Part shown: piece after piece, positions 46,265-58,905 of the stretch
Layout of the letters: every line of letters starts with the position of its first letter
Numbering within the stretch: the first letter of the stretch is position 1
DNA from: Serpula lacrymans var. lacrymans S7.9
Taxonomy: Eukaryota > Basidiomycota > Agaricomycetes > Boletales > Serpulaceae
Direction of reading: 5' to 3'
Length of the DNA stretch: 64,000 bases
Assembly (NCBI RefSeq): GCF_000218685.1
Contig: NW_006763301.1
Location: forward strand, 434,001-498,000
The notes under the pieces: model-generated
The model's database searches: none
What the model saw: only the letters and a program-made list of their open reading frames with translations
Told to the model about the DNA's origin: nothing
Program-made: the position numbers and the translations under genes

Positions 46265-48227
46265 TCAGCTAACGTTCCATGTATTGTGCAGCCCGACTGT
46301 GTCATCCGCTCCATTAATGGGACCACTCGAACTTATACCATTCACCCGCTCTGCTGACCCAGCTTGACCCCCTCCTCCCTTGCCTTCAAGTGCGCCTAGG
46401 TCTCCACGAACCACCTTATCCTTCACATTATCAGCCCTCAGCTGCTCAAGATGCTGTAGATATCCCTCGTCCACGCCGCCAGTAACGTATTCGCCGGTGA
46501 AAACGGAGCAGTCGAACTTTGTTATAGTGGGATTGAACTGCCGCACAGAAGAAATCAAGTCCGGGAGCGTTTGGAAAATTACAAGATCCGCGCCAATTTC
46601 TTCAGCAATTTCGCTCGTACTACGACCATGAGCAACTAGTTCATTGCGCGACGGCATATCTATCCCGTATACGTTCGAATGGCTGTATTGATTGAGATAA
46701 ACAACGATGATGTATGAGCCAATGCAGAGGCACCTACCGAATGGGTGGCGCACAGCTTGCAACTATGACCTTTTTGGCACCTACGTCTTTTGCCATCTGG
46801 ATGATTTCCTTCGACGTTGTACCACGAACAATTGAATCTTATCCAGTGAGTGATGCGTGAGAACGCTCAAACAGAATTAGCGAATGACTCACCATCAACA
46901 AGGAGCACGTTTTTGTTCACAAATTCCAAAGCCATTGCATTGAGTTTCCGCCGAACATTTTTCTTTCGCATTTGTTGTCCAGGCATAATGAAGGTTCTTC
47001 CCACATATCTGTTCTTGATAAAACCTTCCCTGTAAGGAAGACATAATTTTTGCGCGAGGTTAAGGGCAGCAACTCTTGAAGTATCGGGGACTGGGATGAC
47101 CACATCCACAGTTATCTGCTTCTCTTTCAGGATTTTGTCTACTTCCTCTGCGAGAGAATCACCCATAGCCATGCGACTGCGATAAACGCTGATTCCGTCA
47201 AGAACAGAATCGGGGCGAGCAAAATAGACATATTCAAAAATGTCAGGTGCAAAGGTTGCTGGTTCAGCCACCTGTCGTCGTGAAATCCCTGCTCGAGTGA
47301 TGATCACAGCCTCGCCTATATCCAAGTTAGAATGGACAGTATGTATACGACTCAAACGAAAGACCTCACCAGGTTTAACATCTTCCCACTCGCTGAATCC
47401 TGCCGCGTCAGCAACAAGACTCTCGCTGGCAAATACATAATCGCGCCCAGAGCCAGATTTCCTCACGGCCAAGCCAACCGGTCTGATGCCATTAGGATCC
47501 CTAAAGGCGATTATACCAAACCCAGCAAGCATAGCCACACAGGCATATGCACCCTTGCATTGCTTCATTAGACCTCCTATTGCCGTGAAGATGTCTTCTT
47601 CGTTAATTCTGAATTTTCCCGTCTGCTGTAGGTTGTTGGCAAATATGTTGAGAAGCAATTCTGAATCTGATGATGTGTTGATATGCCGGTGTGCTGTGGC
47701 ATCCATGTAATGCAGTAATGATTCGGTGTTGATCAAGTTCCCATTCTGGGTATAATTTTAGTGAACATGATGGAGCTACATGATGATCGAACACTAACAT
47801 GGGCGAATACGATGCCATACGGTGAGTGACATAGAAGGGCTGTGCTTCAGCATGATTCGAGCTTCCAGCAGTTGGATAGCGAACTGTACAGCAAACAGTA
47901 TACCCGATTAGACTTTGTACCTGTACGTCAAAGTTTCTGTATGCATACCATGACCAATTCCCATGCCTCCAATCAGTCTTGCGATGGCATTGGAATCGAA
48001 AACATCCCGGACCATCCCGTTGGCCTTGCATTGGTAGAAACGACCTTTCGGGCCACAAGTGACGATCCCGCACGCATCTTGTCCTCTATGCTGTAACAGC
48101 GACAATCCTTCACATATTTCCGGAGCAGCATCTACATTTGAATCATGGAGGAGTAAACCAAGAATGCCACACACTAGCCACAGAACGGGTTAAGAACGTT
48201 GACTGCAAAAGAAGAAGGGGGCTTACT
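46265..48227 (-). CDS. ADE4: Amidophosphoribosyltransferase (purine biosynthesis)
   Basis: The enzyme catalyses the first committed purine step, making phosphoribosylamine from PRPP and glutamine. The Ntn-hydrolase nucleophile Cys is in [11 protein letters not shown], followed by [11 protein letters not shown] and the PRPP loop [15 protein letters not shown] (spliced). YAYRNFD-type blocks, [14 protein letters not shown] and [12 protein letters not shown] also match. No ATG precedes CGILG in unspliced DNA: the triplet there is GTG and a TAA lies in frame just upstream. A 53-bp intron (48226-48174, GTAAGC..GGCTAG) would join A (48227) to TG (48173-48172) and create ATG TGT, so the start codon is split. 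Met removal then exposes Cys1. The C-terminal tail is Gly/Ser-rich. Confidence 0.9.
48174..48226 (-). other. Intron splitting the ADE4 start codon (A|TG)
   Basis: Donor CGCCA|GTAAGC and acceptor GTGGCTAG|TGTGTGGC, with a pyrimidine-rich segment and an alternative acceptor TTTTGCAG inside. Using the inner acceptor leaves no ATG before the catalytic cysteine. Confidence 0.75.
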
Positions 48228-49086
48228 GGCGAGATCAAAGGTAACTTGGTGTCACGGTAGGACGAGAAAAGGGTCGGTGCCGGTAGTCGAAGTCTGTAAA
48301 GGACAAACGTGCGATGGACAAGATGTGATCACTCTTTCCAGGGGTACGACAGAGCTGAGCATTCGTCTGGCATTTCACTAAGAGACCTTTTTTTACAATT
48401 TCAGTCACTGCCCCGGACCGACGCATGAGGGAAATCGATGAGAACACGTGCGTCGTAAATTTTTCGGATAGAATGGCTCAGACCAGACACCCTCGGCATC
48501 GATCTTTATTTTACAATCTACATGCCCTTGGTTATAAAGTCACACTTTGCTCTGTCAGACGACGTCGAGTACTGCACTGGGGTGCCAGTGATAAGCTTGC
48601 CTGTAGGTTTTCATAAAGTTATAATTGCATCTCCCAGCAATCATCGCCTCGACTCGGTTCCTCGCATCCTTCGGACTTCGGTCGGATTCAAGTGCAATTG
48701 GTACACGTACACATACCTGGAAAAGGACTAGCTCTCAGAACACACACGAAACATGAATGAATCTGAATACGCGGTTGAACGCGGTCGTATTCTTCGGTAC
48801 TACTAAGTAATATACTGGTTATACGTGAACAGCAGGAACGTATGTCGTGGTATGGGGAACGGAGCCCCTGGGTACTCGGTTCTAGTCGTGATAGGGTAAG
48901 GTAGCGCAAAGAAATTCCAAGAGGTAGTCGGCGCGAAGACAAGCAAGTTATGTTGAGCGTTTGTCTAGATCACGAGATATATATGTGCGATGCAGTAAAT
49001 GATGGAAGGATGAACTTCCTATGCCAGATGAGAGAAATAAAGATGCGAATGCGGACGAGAGAAAAATAATGGACGGTTGACGACCA
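48228..49086. other. Intergenic region
   Basis: This is the 5' flank of ADE4 and the 3' flank of the SAM synthetase gene, both minus strand. No coding region or repeat was recognised. Confidence 0.55.
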
Positions 49087-50531
49087 TTAAACGACAAGCT
49101 TCTTGGCCTTCTCCCAAGAGTAGGATGGGTTACCGAAGTGACCGTAAGAAGCGGTCTGCAAGTAACGGGGCTTCTGGAGCTCAAGCTCACGCACTGAAAG
49201 TACTCGTAAGCAAGTGATACTACTGCATTCCATCTAGAAACTTACCCATCACACCAGGACGGAGGTCCCAGTTCTTGCGGATGATTTCAACAAACTCTTC
49301 ATTAGTCTTCTTCCCAGTACCGTAAGAATCGACGTAGATAGAAAGTGGCTCAGCGACACCAATGGCGTACGAAAGCTGCACAAGAACACGACGAGCAAGA
49401 CCAGCAGCCACGAGGGATTTGGCTGTGATGTCATGTCAGCACTGTAATCAGACTCCATTAGAGAAGCAGTATTCACCAATCCAACGAGCGGTGTAAGCAG
49501 CAGATCGATCAACCTTGGAGAAATCCTTTCCAGAGAAAGCTCCTCCACCGTGAGCGCCCCAGCCACCGTAAGTGTCGACGATGATCTTACGGCCAGTAAG
49601 ACCAGCGTCACCCTGAGGACCACCGATGACGAAACGACCAGAAGGTTGGATCTACGTATGTTATCTATTAGCCAGAGACTCCACGATAAAACAACACGGG
49701 CATCACATACGTGGTAGACGGTCCTTTCGTCAAGGAGGTTGGCAGGGATCACACCCTTGACAACCTTCTCCAAGATCGATGAGCGGACTTCTTCAGTCGT
49801 CACTTCCTCTGCATGTTGTGTCGATACAACAACAGTGTCGACGCGAAGAGGAATCATGGCACCGCCTTCTTTCTTGTACTCGACGGTGACTTGAGTCTTC
49901 GAGTCGGGACGCACCCACGGAAGGAGACCAGAACGTCTAGCGGCAGCGAGTGCAGCGTTCAACTTGTGCGCGAGCACAATAGTCAATGGCATGTACTCCT
50001 CAGTCTCGTCGGTAGCATAGCCGAACATGATACCCTGGTCACCAGCACCATGCGATTCTAGCGAACCGTGGTCCAAAGCACCGGCAATATCGGGAGACTG
50101 CTGCTCAATGGCGACAAGAATGTTGCAGGTCTTGTAATCAAAGCCCTTGGACGAATCATCATAGCCAATTTGCTTGATGGTGTTTCGGATGACTTTCTGG
50201 TAGTCGATATGGGCTTTCGTGGTGATCTCTCCGAAAACCATGATCATGCCCGTCTTGGAAGCAGTCTCACAAGCGACCTTGGACCAGGGATCTTGTTCAA
50301 GGCAAGCATCCAACTGAGATAACTGATTTGAGCATACGAAAACGCGAGAAGAACAACGAACTTACGATCGCATCAGACACTTGGTCACAGATCTTATCTG
50401 TCCAGATGTCAGACCACAGAAATTTTCGCCGGGAGTGATTGCTTACCAGGGTGGCCTTCACCAACGGACTCGGAGGTGAAAAGGAAATGACCAGGAGCAA
50501 GAGATGCACGAGCGCTTCCGTTGGCAGACAT
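49087..50531 (-). CDS. SAM2: S-adenosylmethionine synthetase
   Basis: The enzyme makes S-adenosylmethionine from methionine and ATP in the cytosol. Both family signatures are present: [15 protein letters not shown] (first) and GGGAFSGKD (second, in [18 protein letters not shown]). [11 protein letters not shown] and [11 protein letters not shown] are joined over an intron, and the protein ends [13 protein letters not shown]. The total is about 395 residues, the normal length. Five or so short introns are present, and TARWIAKS joins to LVAAGLARR without an obvious gap. The start ATG 50531 gives [24 protein letters not shown]-like palindrome lies ~105 bp upstream. Trans-sulfuration genes in the same window act in the linked methionine pathway. 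Confidence 0.95.
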
Positions 50532-50842
50532 GATGTTTTGCAGAGGAAGAAGAAAAAGGGAAAGAGAGAAAAGATGAGAGAGCTGAAGGGTGAGAGGAAA
50601 GCTAGATGGCGAAAAAGTAATTAAGCCTTTACAAGGCTTATATAAGCAGACTCATATCACGCCATCTTCGGCCAAAAAATAGTTCTGCTGCCCAGTTATA
50701 GGCGCCGCACAGCGATTGAGTTGAAATTATCATTATATTTCCAACGTTCGATACTGCGCAAGCGAACACGGAAACACGGAACCGAAAAACAGAGTGAAAA
50801 CGATGCTAGTAAACGTACAGAGGTACCCCAACTAACCGTGAA
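50532..50842. other. Intergenic: SAM2 promoter and YMR1 3' flank
   Basis: Besides the TATA-like element, the 5' leader of SAM2 is pyrimidine-rich on the minus strand (50535-50580), common in highly expressed fungal genes. Confidence 0.5.
50622..50646 (-). promoter_or_regulatory. TATA-like element overlapping an inverted repeat, SAM2 promoter
   Basis: CTTATATAAG (50637-50646) lies ~105 bp upstream of the SAM2 ATG. It overlaps TAAGCCTT-TAC-AAGGCTTA (50622-50640), an 8-bp perfect inverted repeat. Confidence 0.5.
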
Positions 50843-53800
50843 TCAGAGTAATCCAACACCGAGAGGATCCAATCTACTGTCCAAAGCACCCGTTTCTTGG
50901 ATAGTCCCAGACTCCTGCCTCTCACCAGATGAGCGTGTGAGATCATCTTTACTCACGCTGTCCTTCGTCCCAATAGAGTAATTGGGAGATAAGTGTGCTG
51001 GCATTGGTCTCGAAGGAGGAAGTGCAAGTGAGGGATCTAGTGGTAGAGGACTCGATTCAAAGCAATTGGATGGAGATGAGCCCTGTATCATTGAAGATGT
51101 TGGCGTTGTGCGCCATGGATTATCTGCCGGTAGTGTTGATATCGATCGTTGTGGCTTCACACTATCCCAGGGGTTATATGACGTCCCTATACTGTATGTA
51201 TGAGAGATTCCACGCGAAGTTGAAGGTTCTTCTCCCCAGTCCCCAAGCGTATCACGATGTTGCAGCTCGGCATGAGTACCACTCAATGCTCCCTCACTAT
51301 CGCCATTAGTCAAAGGGCCCACCTTGAGCTCCTTGGCAACCCCATCATAAGCTTCTTGAACTACTGAAAATGCTGCACTCGCATTTGAGGAAAACTTTCC
51401 CCACATAGACCTCACGCCACTGTTTCCAAAAAAGTCCGCAGGCTTTGCTACTGCACGGGGGCGGGCGGGCGGTTGTTGTGTAAAATATGCACCGGGCGAA
51501 GATGGCCGAGCAGTAGGCGTAGGTGGTTGTAGCGATACAGAGGACGATAGAGGGGCAGATAACTGGTTTTCCTCTTCGTTAATGCTCTGCGAGACGTCTG
51601 GTAGCGATGACCAGATACTTCGCAGGCCGGATGATAAGCCTCCAGGGCTCAGTGTAGGTTTGGCAGATCGGCCAGATGACAGCGTAGCTGGAGGTGAATT
51701 GACAGGAGAAGGAGGTAAAGGGATGTCCAATACTGTCTGCGTCGTTACTGGGTCATCATCTGCATTTTCTATAGCAGGTATGAACTCCGGCCCGTCTTTG
51801 ACTTGAGAAGTGATAATTCTTCCGTTCATTTCTTCATCATTTCGCCCATATAACTCGTGCCAAAACCGAACATTTTTGGGGTTGGGGAATAAGACACCCA
51901 TATCAGCACGTGGCTCTCGGCTCGCAGGATCATCCAGTGAGGAATCATAAGAAGGATTCGTATTTTTCTCGACCTCGGGTGGCGAATTCATATAATCCCA
52001 GACACTGATAGTTTTTTCAAGTGGTATTAAACCTCCCTCGCCGTTGCGACGCTCGCGCTCGTTGTTGAACAAGAACGTCCCGTACTGACACGAGTAGAGG
52101 TGATAATAAAGTTGTTGAAGGAAACGCTGGTTGAACTCAAACCGCTCAGGGAATTGACGCTGTATTTGCCGCACGGACTCTAGAAATTGGTGAAAGACTG
52201 GACTTGTTTCTTTAATATGACTCTGAGAAGCAAATCGGTTTTGGACAGAGGCTAGGAATGCCTGAGCTGCATCTGCGCCGCCGCCGCCGCCACTATTTGG
52301 TTCCTGGACTGACACAAAGAATTTCTCCGAGGATAAATGGCCGCAACGGTCCATAAATTTGTGTCCAAACGAAAGCCAATCCTTCTCGATCAATATTTCG
52401 AAACCACGCATCGTGCGATAGAAGGGATCTAGACATAACTGGGCAAGGGCAGACAGCTGCGATGTCCGATCCCAACCATCAGAGCAATGGATAAGAACAT
52501 GGGAAGAGTTGACATGTACGTTGCGAGTGATGAGCAGAGTCCCTTCAAGGATGGCAGAGATATGACGCAGCCAGCCTGAACGTCGCAACGCCTGCCTATC
52601 GAGAATAGCAAGATTTTGTGATTCTCCTGGTAGGTTTCCGCTGATACTGGCAGAGATGCTATCTGCTTCTCGTATGGCTTCCACCACTTTAGCAAGTGAC
52701 TCGCGCATGGCGTGAATGTGATCAATCCCCATATATGCTTTCTTTCCTTCTTTGTAATGGTCCATGTTCTCCGTGCCTGCACCTTTGGCAGTGTTCGCCA
52801 TTGCATTTGTTGTAGGTCGTGCATCAATAATAAGATTCGTAGACGTGGCGCCATAAACAGCTGCACTGGGTGATCGCGACTCCGGAGAGTAATGTGAATG
52901 GAAAATGGCTTCAATGAGTTTCTCGTCCTGTACAGAACGATTCTGCGTTATGCCAACCATGGGCTGACTAGAGCGTGTGATGCTCCCCTGCACAGTGGTC
53001 ATATTCAGTCTCAAGTATGTAAACAACAACATGTGAAAACGAACGTAGTTTGCCCAATGTAAGTATGTAAGAGCAGGTATTCGGCCTTTGCTGCGGTACT
53101 TGGAGGCATACTGCAGCGTGGTATCGCTAATTTTCGTTGGCACTATCAAGCGCGAGGGATATGTAGGACAAAACTTGTGATGGCGCGTGTCAGAACAAGC
53201 CATCAGGGAAATGAATGCACTCACGGAATAATCTTTATTGATGTCCGTGAAGCGCCATGCCTTTGTTCGGGTTCCAACTCCCATACGTCCAAACTCCTCT
53301 CTTGGGGAGTACAAAGACCATCCGGTATTGGTAGGATAGGGCGGATTGGGGGTATAGAAGAAAGCATATAGGTGATTTACAGATGCTGATGGAACTCGGC
53401 ATGAGGTTTGTGAGCGGATTGCAAACACGATTACTCACGAGCGACCGTCAATTCCTTTACACTCTCAAAGACGTCGATTACTTCATTTTCTTTAGAGAAT
53501 GACAACGAAAATGTTTCGAATGTCCGCGTGTGGAAAGTTAGTGGGCATTGTCCTTGCAACGTTAACGGCATCCGCGAAACCAGAGATATCAGTGGATAAG
53601 GTATCTAAAAAGAAGGTCACTAAACGCCTGCACTAGTTTTAGAACAAACTCACCCACATCTCCTCAGCATTTTCTTCACTAGGTCGAAAGATAAGATGAT
53701 GGGCAGTTAAGTGTAGTGTCCCATATTGAGCGCCTCCCGATTTTCCACACAATACCTTTTCCACCTGATTCGTCCCGGTGAGTATGTGACTTGTATCCGT

Positions 53801-53850
53801 ATCATCGTAATAGATAATTAACTTACTTTCGTAACTCTTATGGAATCCAT
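50843..53850 (-). CDS. YMR1: Myotubularin-type phosphoinositide 3-phosphatase
   Basis: The enzyme removes the 3-phosphate from PI3P or PI(3,5)P2 on endosomal membranes. The catalytic loop is VLIHCSDGWDRTSQLSALAQ (CX5R). The N-terminus MDSIRVTKVEKVLCGKSGGA, with TLHLTAHHLIFRP, is the PH-GRAM domain. Other blocks are RSKGRIPALTYLHW, NLIIDARPTTNAMAN, YMGIDHIHAMRES and FLQQLYYHLYS. Upstream exons run through ~50-bp introns to ATG 53850. Three in-frame introns (including 53167-53217 and the one joining HWANY to GSITRSSQP) contain no stop, so an unspliced reading looks open from 53428. A long disordered Ser/Pro-rich tail of ~330 residues follows the catalytic domain; its function is unknown. Confidence 0.9.
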
Positions 53851-54103
53851 GATATAAAGGTCGTTTGATGCGTTAACATGCACGATAGATACTTCTTGAG
53901 GTACTGTCTGACAGTATGAGTAGCAGCCACAGCCATATACAATGTTTGACGCCGTTTACAACGCACGCGTATGCGGCTGCTGTTTCAGGGGTGTTTGTCA
54001 CTTGATTTACATACTGCTGGTATCAAGTAGTATACGAAACAATTTAATAGACAACATTTTTGTACGCCTTCATACTTTTAGTCAGGGAGAAACAGACCAC
54101 ATC

Positions 54104-56306
54104 TCATCCAAAAGTCCACATCTCACTTACAACATCGACCTGTTCGCCCGAAGCTTCCTCTTCACCATTAGGAAATTGATTGGCCCTGAGCTCCATAGCT
54201 AAAGGAGGTTCCCTTCTAATTCTCCGTTTGACTTCCGTCTCAATCAACTGCGATCAAATATCAGCAGACTTCACAACTACGCAGGGATGAATATTCGTAC
54301 CGTGCCATACGTGTGGTCCAAGAAATCCTCCATGGAATATCCAGGTTTTGTGAACGCCTCTTCAAAGACACGAGCAAGTGTAGAGACGGCGGTATCGTAG
54401 TGACGTTTGTGCGAGTACAGCTCCCACAACGAAGATTCCAAAGCATTAGTGACATTAGGATTGACTTCATCGGCCTTGAAGACGTCTAAAAGATCCAATG
54501 AGAAGAACTGAGAGTTTTAAGCCAAAGATACATCACGAACCATGCTCGGAACTTTCATCATCTTCGGGGCGATGTATCATTACCATGAGTGCCGGGTGCC
54601 GTTTGAGTATGTTATAAGTAAACGGTATGAGCATGATGATCGCAGCTGGCGGGGCGCTAAGTGAGAGACGGGCTAATCGTTTGATGAAAGATGCCAATAA
54701 CGTTGCAGGAAGATGCCTAGAAAATCCCCGCATGAGAGAAATCGGGTGAAATTGTGAGGAAACCATACGTGGAGCTAAGGAATAGATCTGTCATGCGGAA
54801 AAACCTCGCACGATGTTTTAAATGAAGGACATCTCTGTCTAGAAATGCATAGAGGCGGGTGTAAAATGATGGGTAGTCACTAGAACAAATCAGAGAGTTA
54901 TTATAGAGAACGGTGTAATGCTTGTTACGACTTACAGATTGTACTCTTTCATTAGAATAAAAAGAGCGTTGAGAGCGAGTAAACCAACGGCACCGCCTAT
55001 CATATATAACACAGACATTAGAATCTCAAGAAAAAGACTGACAGACAATGAGAACTAAATACATACCAAAGTCAACGCAAGCACCAACCCAATCCATAAC
55101 AAGTACAGGCCGAGTCAGATGTGGGAGCACTCCTCGATGCATTATGTTCAACGCCCGGGTAGTTAATGCCTTATAAGATTCTGTAGACTCGGAAGACAAG
55201 AACGGAAGAAATGACAGCCATGTACGAGTGAAGACGGCGCGATGAGCTTGGAGGGAATGAAGAGATTGGTGGAAAGTTAGCTGATGCATCCTGCCCTTTA
55301 TTCCTATCGGACCAGAGTTCTTAGCATTGGCATCTTCATCGAAAAATTTCCGCCAGTCATCGGCATCATCTTCGTTTGACGACATATCTTCATCCTCTTC
55401 GACTACATCTCCACTAGTATTTCTGGCTTTTGGCTTTGGTGGTTTTGCACCAAGCTCCTGAACCCACCATGAGTTCAGTTCTGAAGGATCTGTAGGAAAT
55501 GTGGTCAATTGCTCCAAAATCGCAAGGAGGTTGGTTGGTAAATGCGGATGCGAAGCAACTGTAGTTTGTGCGAGGATAGTGCTGAGAAAAGCGTCAGAAA
55601 AAACTGCTCTAAATTTGACGACTGAAACCTCCTACGTTGCCTCCCTTAAAAAACACCACCGCACGTCATCGTATACACTGAGCCATGTGTCGATAAATGT
55701 GTCTCTGACGTCGGATAAAGTTCTGCCTTCGTACAATGACTTCACGCTTGGACGGGGAGAGGGAGGACACAATAATATTCCTCGAACAATTTTCTTAAAA
55801 TGCGAAGTGTGGAACTGTGGTTGAGGTGGGGACGATGATTGTGTTTGAGAGGTCGACAGATGCTTGAGCAAAGAGAACAAAATCTCGAGAGATGATTTCT
55901 TGGTTAAGAGTGAGAATCGTCATCCTCGAGAGCAAGCACAACCACATACTCTTAAAAAAATTTCTTCATCTTGCAACAAGCCCACCAAGAGATCCACATA
56001 ACTGTCTAGCCTCTCCCATATCCACTTGCGCACGACCTTCGAGGCTTCGTCGCCACCACGATCAAGCTTGCCGCTCTGTATTATGGTCACAAAAACTCTG
56101 TACAGACTGTATATCACTTTAGACAAGTCCTGTGCATCGGACGCAGTATTGGCCAGGTCTAATAAGTCGGCCAAAGGGTTCAGGGAAGCATTACTTGCAA
56201 CAGCAGAGGTTAGCTGAGCTTCTAGTCTGCGAGAAGACACCTCGAAGCTCAATCCATCCTTTTCTGTTTTCCGCTTTTTGTTTGGAGGAAGAGAACGAAC
56301 AGGCAT
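54104..56306 (-). CDS. NOC4: Nucleolar complex protein Noc4 (CBF/Mak21-type domain)
   Basis: The protein belongs to the Noc4/Utp19 family, which with Nop14 helps nuclear maturation and export of 40S subunits. The start MPVRSLPPNKKRKTEKDG is a basic nuclear leader. The conserved CBF-type block begins near 55110 and continues as VMDWVGACVDFGGAVGLLALNALFILMKEYNLDYPSFYTRLYAFLD in pieces, then LSLSAPPAAIIMLIPFTYNILKRHP, LWELYSHKRHYDTAVSTLARVF and the end segment IRREPPLAMEL. Acidic stretches (VEEDEDMSSNEDDADD) are typical. The stop is placed at 54104, giving ..VDVVSEMWTFG; a GTAAGT at the VDVV codons could instead start another intron. Exon borders were read from splice signals and are approximate. 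Confidence 0.85.
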
Positions 56307-56750
56307 AACGACGAAAGATTTCGAGTCTAAAGTTCAGATTCAAGTTAGAGGGAACAATTTTCTTTGATCATACACCATTTCCTAATCGGGAATCATATGC
56401 ATATGAATTGACTGCCTACATTGACACCGTTGACTGATAAGAAGTATTTATCGTCCTATCTATGGCACTGCGCTATGCACGAACCATAGTCAGAGAACGG
56501 AGGAATTTTTACATACTACAAAATTTCAGATCTGACGATAGGTGGAAAGATCGTAGCGTATTCTTCCTGTTACGGCGGGCACCAAGAACTCTGGCTAACA
56601 ACGGGAACTCAGTGAACAGTCTCCATATCCGCAGTCAAAAAATTTTGCGTTCGTAGGCATAGTACATCGCAGAAAATGAACCGATACATCCCACAGAGAA
56701 AAAAAGTCCGAAAGCAGCAAAACAATACAAAAAAAATGCTCCATACTGCA
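56307..56750. other. Intergenic region
   Basis: This is the 5' flank of NOC4 and the 3' flank of the cupredoxin gene, both minus strand. Nothing else was recognised. Confidence 0.5.
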
Positions 56751-57620
56751 TCACATCAGCACACCCACGAGCAAACCAATCGTAGTAATAATCCCTGCCG
56801 CACTGCCGCCCAATGCTAATGCACCGTTGGCAGGTGTTGTCGTAGCTGCCGCAGCCGCCGGAGCTGTGACACTTCCGCTAGTTGTAGCCATTCCACCAGT
56901 CGTAGTGTTTGATGACATCGCGGTTTCCTGGAACATGGCGAAGGTCGATTGGGCAGTGGGGTTGACAGCGAAAACCTATTCAAAGCACCTTCATAAATTG
57001 TGTTTTACGGGAAAATAACTTCTACGCACCATTCCTTTCTGACAGTGACTGCAGAATTATTGAATATGAGCGTGTCAACACAGAATGACTAATCCAGAGA
57101 CTTACCCAGCTTGACGACAATAGAACCACAAAGGAGTGGAGTTAGTCATCGTGAAACTATAGGCAGGCAGCGACGTGGCATTGGCCGCGACTGGCTTGAA
57201 TCCTGAATCTACTCCCGTCATAGGTGTCGTGTTGTTTGCGCAGGGATCCGCAAATGTCGATTGGGTGGCAGTCTGAGATACCCACATATTAGAAGCGCCC
57301 TGGTACATAAAGATGATGCACAAACATGGTTTCCTGCTACACTGAGGGGACATGAGACATGCAATAACACATCGAACGAAAAAGATCTTACAATTGGAAG
57401 TTGATGATATCTCCAACCGTGGCATTAACTCTAAAATGAAGTGGATAAAACCAAACAGTTTGATAAATGCCATTAGAGCCACTTACGATGAAGGTGTGTA
57501 TGTGAGAGTGCTGTTCATGCCGACAAGGATCGTGTACGTTGTTGGTGTCGCAACAGCGGCGCCGGATACAAATGGAACAGCAGCAGAAACAAGAGCAGCG
57601 ATGACGGTGGAGAAACGCAT
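56751..57620 (-). CDS. GPI-anchored extracellular cupredoxin
   Basis: A signal peptide (MRFSTVIAALVSAAVPFVSG) is followed by a plastocyanin-like domain with all four type-1 copper ligands: His in VAGNHTATQSTF, Cys in LWFYCRQAG, and His and Met in GHCQKGMVFAVNP. A Ser/Thr/Ala-rich linker and a hydrophobic C-terminus (AGIITTIGLLVGVLM) suggest a GPI anchor. Four introns, including one with donor GTTTGT after GNH, are needed; each join restores the known spacing. I recall such extracellular serine-rich cupredoxins in many fungi; roles are proposed in the cell wall, sporulation or fruiting but are not settled. They are small electron-transfer or copper-binding proteins by fold. Confidence 0.85.
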
Positions 57621-58268
57621 TTTTAAAAGTTTGTTAAATGACTGGATCAACCAGATGAAACTGCTAAACTCGGACTGAAAGTGAAACGAAAAAAAGCGAG
57701 CCTGTTTGACAAAAATTAAGGAGATATTCTCAGTGTAAGTATAGCATGTAGACACATACTCTGCTCGTGAACGCGAAAACTGACTGACTGGCAGAAAGAA
57801 GAGAAAGAGACGAGGTGTAACGTTACAGACAACTTGACAAGTCTTTATACTGTATTTCTGAACGGGTTTCCTTGCCAACTCATCTATGATGAGAGGAGGT
57901 GACCGCTGTTTGGGGAACGTGTAGAACAGACCCTCATTTACAGGAGAAGGACTGGCATGGGAAATCCAGCCTTACTGTTGCCCGCGACAACTGATTCGTA
58001 TGCTTCTTGTTGGCATGAGTCGCATCCTCAATGGAGGTGACGGTCGTAATGATGCTGGGAACATTTGTCAATTACCGGTGATGCTAAATAGATAAGCCTT
58101 GCAATTGTTAAGAACATGGAGAGACGGAGGTCATGAGGGGCTTTCTGTCCAGTTGTTGGAATCATCAGTACTACCAACGGACGAACCCGATCACTATCCC
58201 GCCGGAATTTACCGTACGCAAGCCTCCGTCCTGGACTGGGTTGGTTACAGCTTTTGTATTGCTTGAAA
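57621..58268. other. Divergent promoter region
   Basis: This lies between the cupredoxin gene (-) and the thioredoxin gene (+). No clear motifs were seen. Confidence 0.5.
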
Positions 58269-58905
58269 ATGTTAAGAAACTCCATCGCTAAACTACAAAG
58301 AAGTGCCCGGTTGTCCTATGGTGTCCAGATCCAACACTCCTTTACAAGAAGCCTTCACTCAACATTGCCGCGACAAGAGCAGTATCACAATGCCAATAAA
58401 GAGGTAAAGTGCTTTTCCCTTGTAAATCCTTGCGGTTCTGATTGTAACAAAAAGTATATTAACTACAGACATTCGAATCGGTCGTGCAGAATGGCGCCAC
58501 GAATGATAAAGTTGTCCTAGTAGACTTTTATGCCGAGTGGATATTTTTCATTCCACGTGTTCCGAATTGTTTTAACGCACTTTACTCTTAACAGCTGGTG
58601 TCAGCCTTGTAAAATGATATCACCCATACTGGAAAGGCTCGCCAGCGATGCCAAGGTCAAAACTGGCAGCGGAAAATCATTAGATTTGGTTACAGTCAAC
58701 ACCGACGAAGAATTCGATCTGGTGGAAAGATACAGGGTAAGTAGCTTGTTGTGTGACTTATTAGCTCCTTTCTCATGCGGATTTCTATCATATTTAGATA
58801 CGCTCATTGCCTACGGTCATAGCTTTCAAAGATGGACAATCTGCTAATCAGTTCATTGGCGCTCTAAACGAGGCAGGTATCAGGAAGTTCCTGGAAACGA
58901 TTTAA
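58269..58905 (+). CDS. Mitochondrial thioredoxin
   Basis: Four exons encode about 150 residues. The first ~40 residues (MLRNSIAKLQRSARLSYG) are basic and lack acids, a probable mitochondrial presequence. After a short exon ending VVLVDFYAD, the active site is WCQPCK, where most thioredoxins have WCGPCK; the Gln for Gly change is visible in several eukaryotic thioredoxins. IRSLPTVIAFKDG contains the cis-proline. The protein reduces disulfides of mitochondrial partners. In contrast with the short cytosolic form, there is an insertion KVKTGSGKSLD between helix 2 and strand 3. The 3' end ..RKFLETI and TAA are clear. Confidence 0.88.

Noticed and set aside
48172..48174. GTG as a non-AUG start for ADE4
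   Set aside because: Non-AUG starts are rare in fungi and a normal ATG is obtained by splicing a well-formed 53-bp intron.
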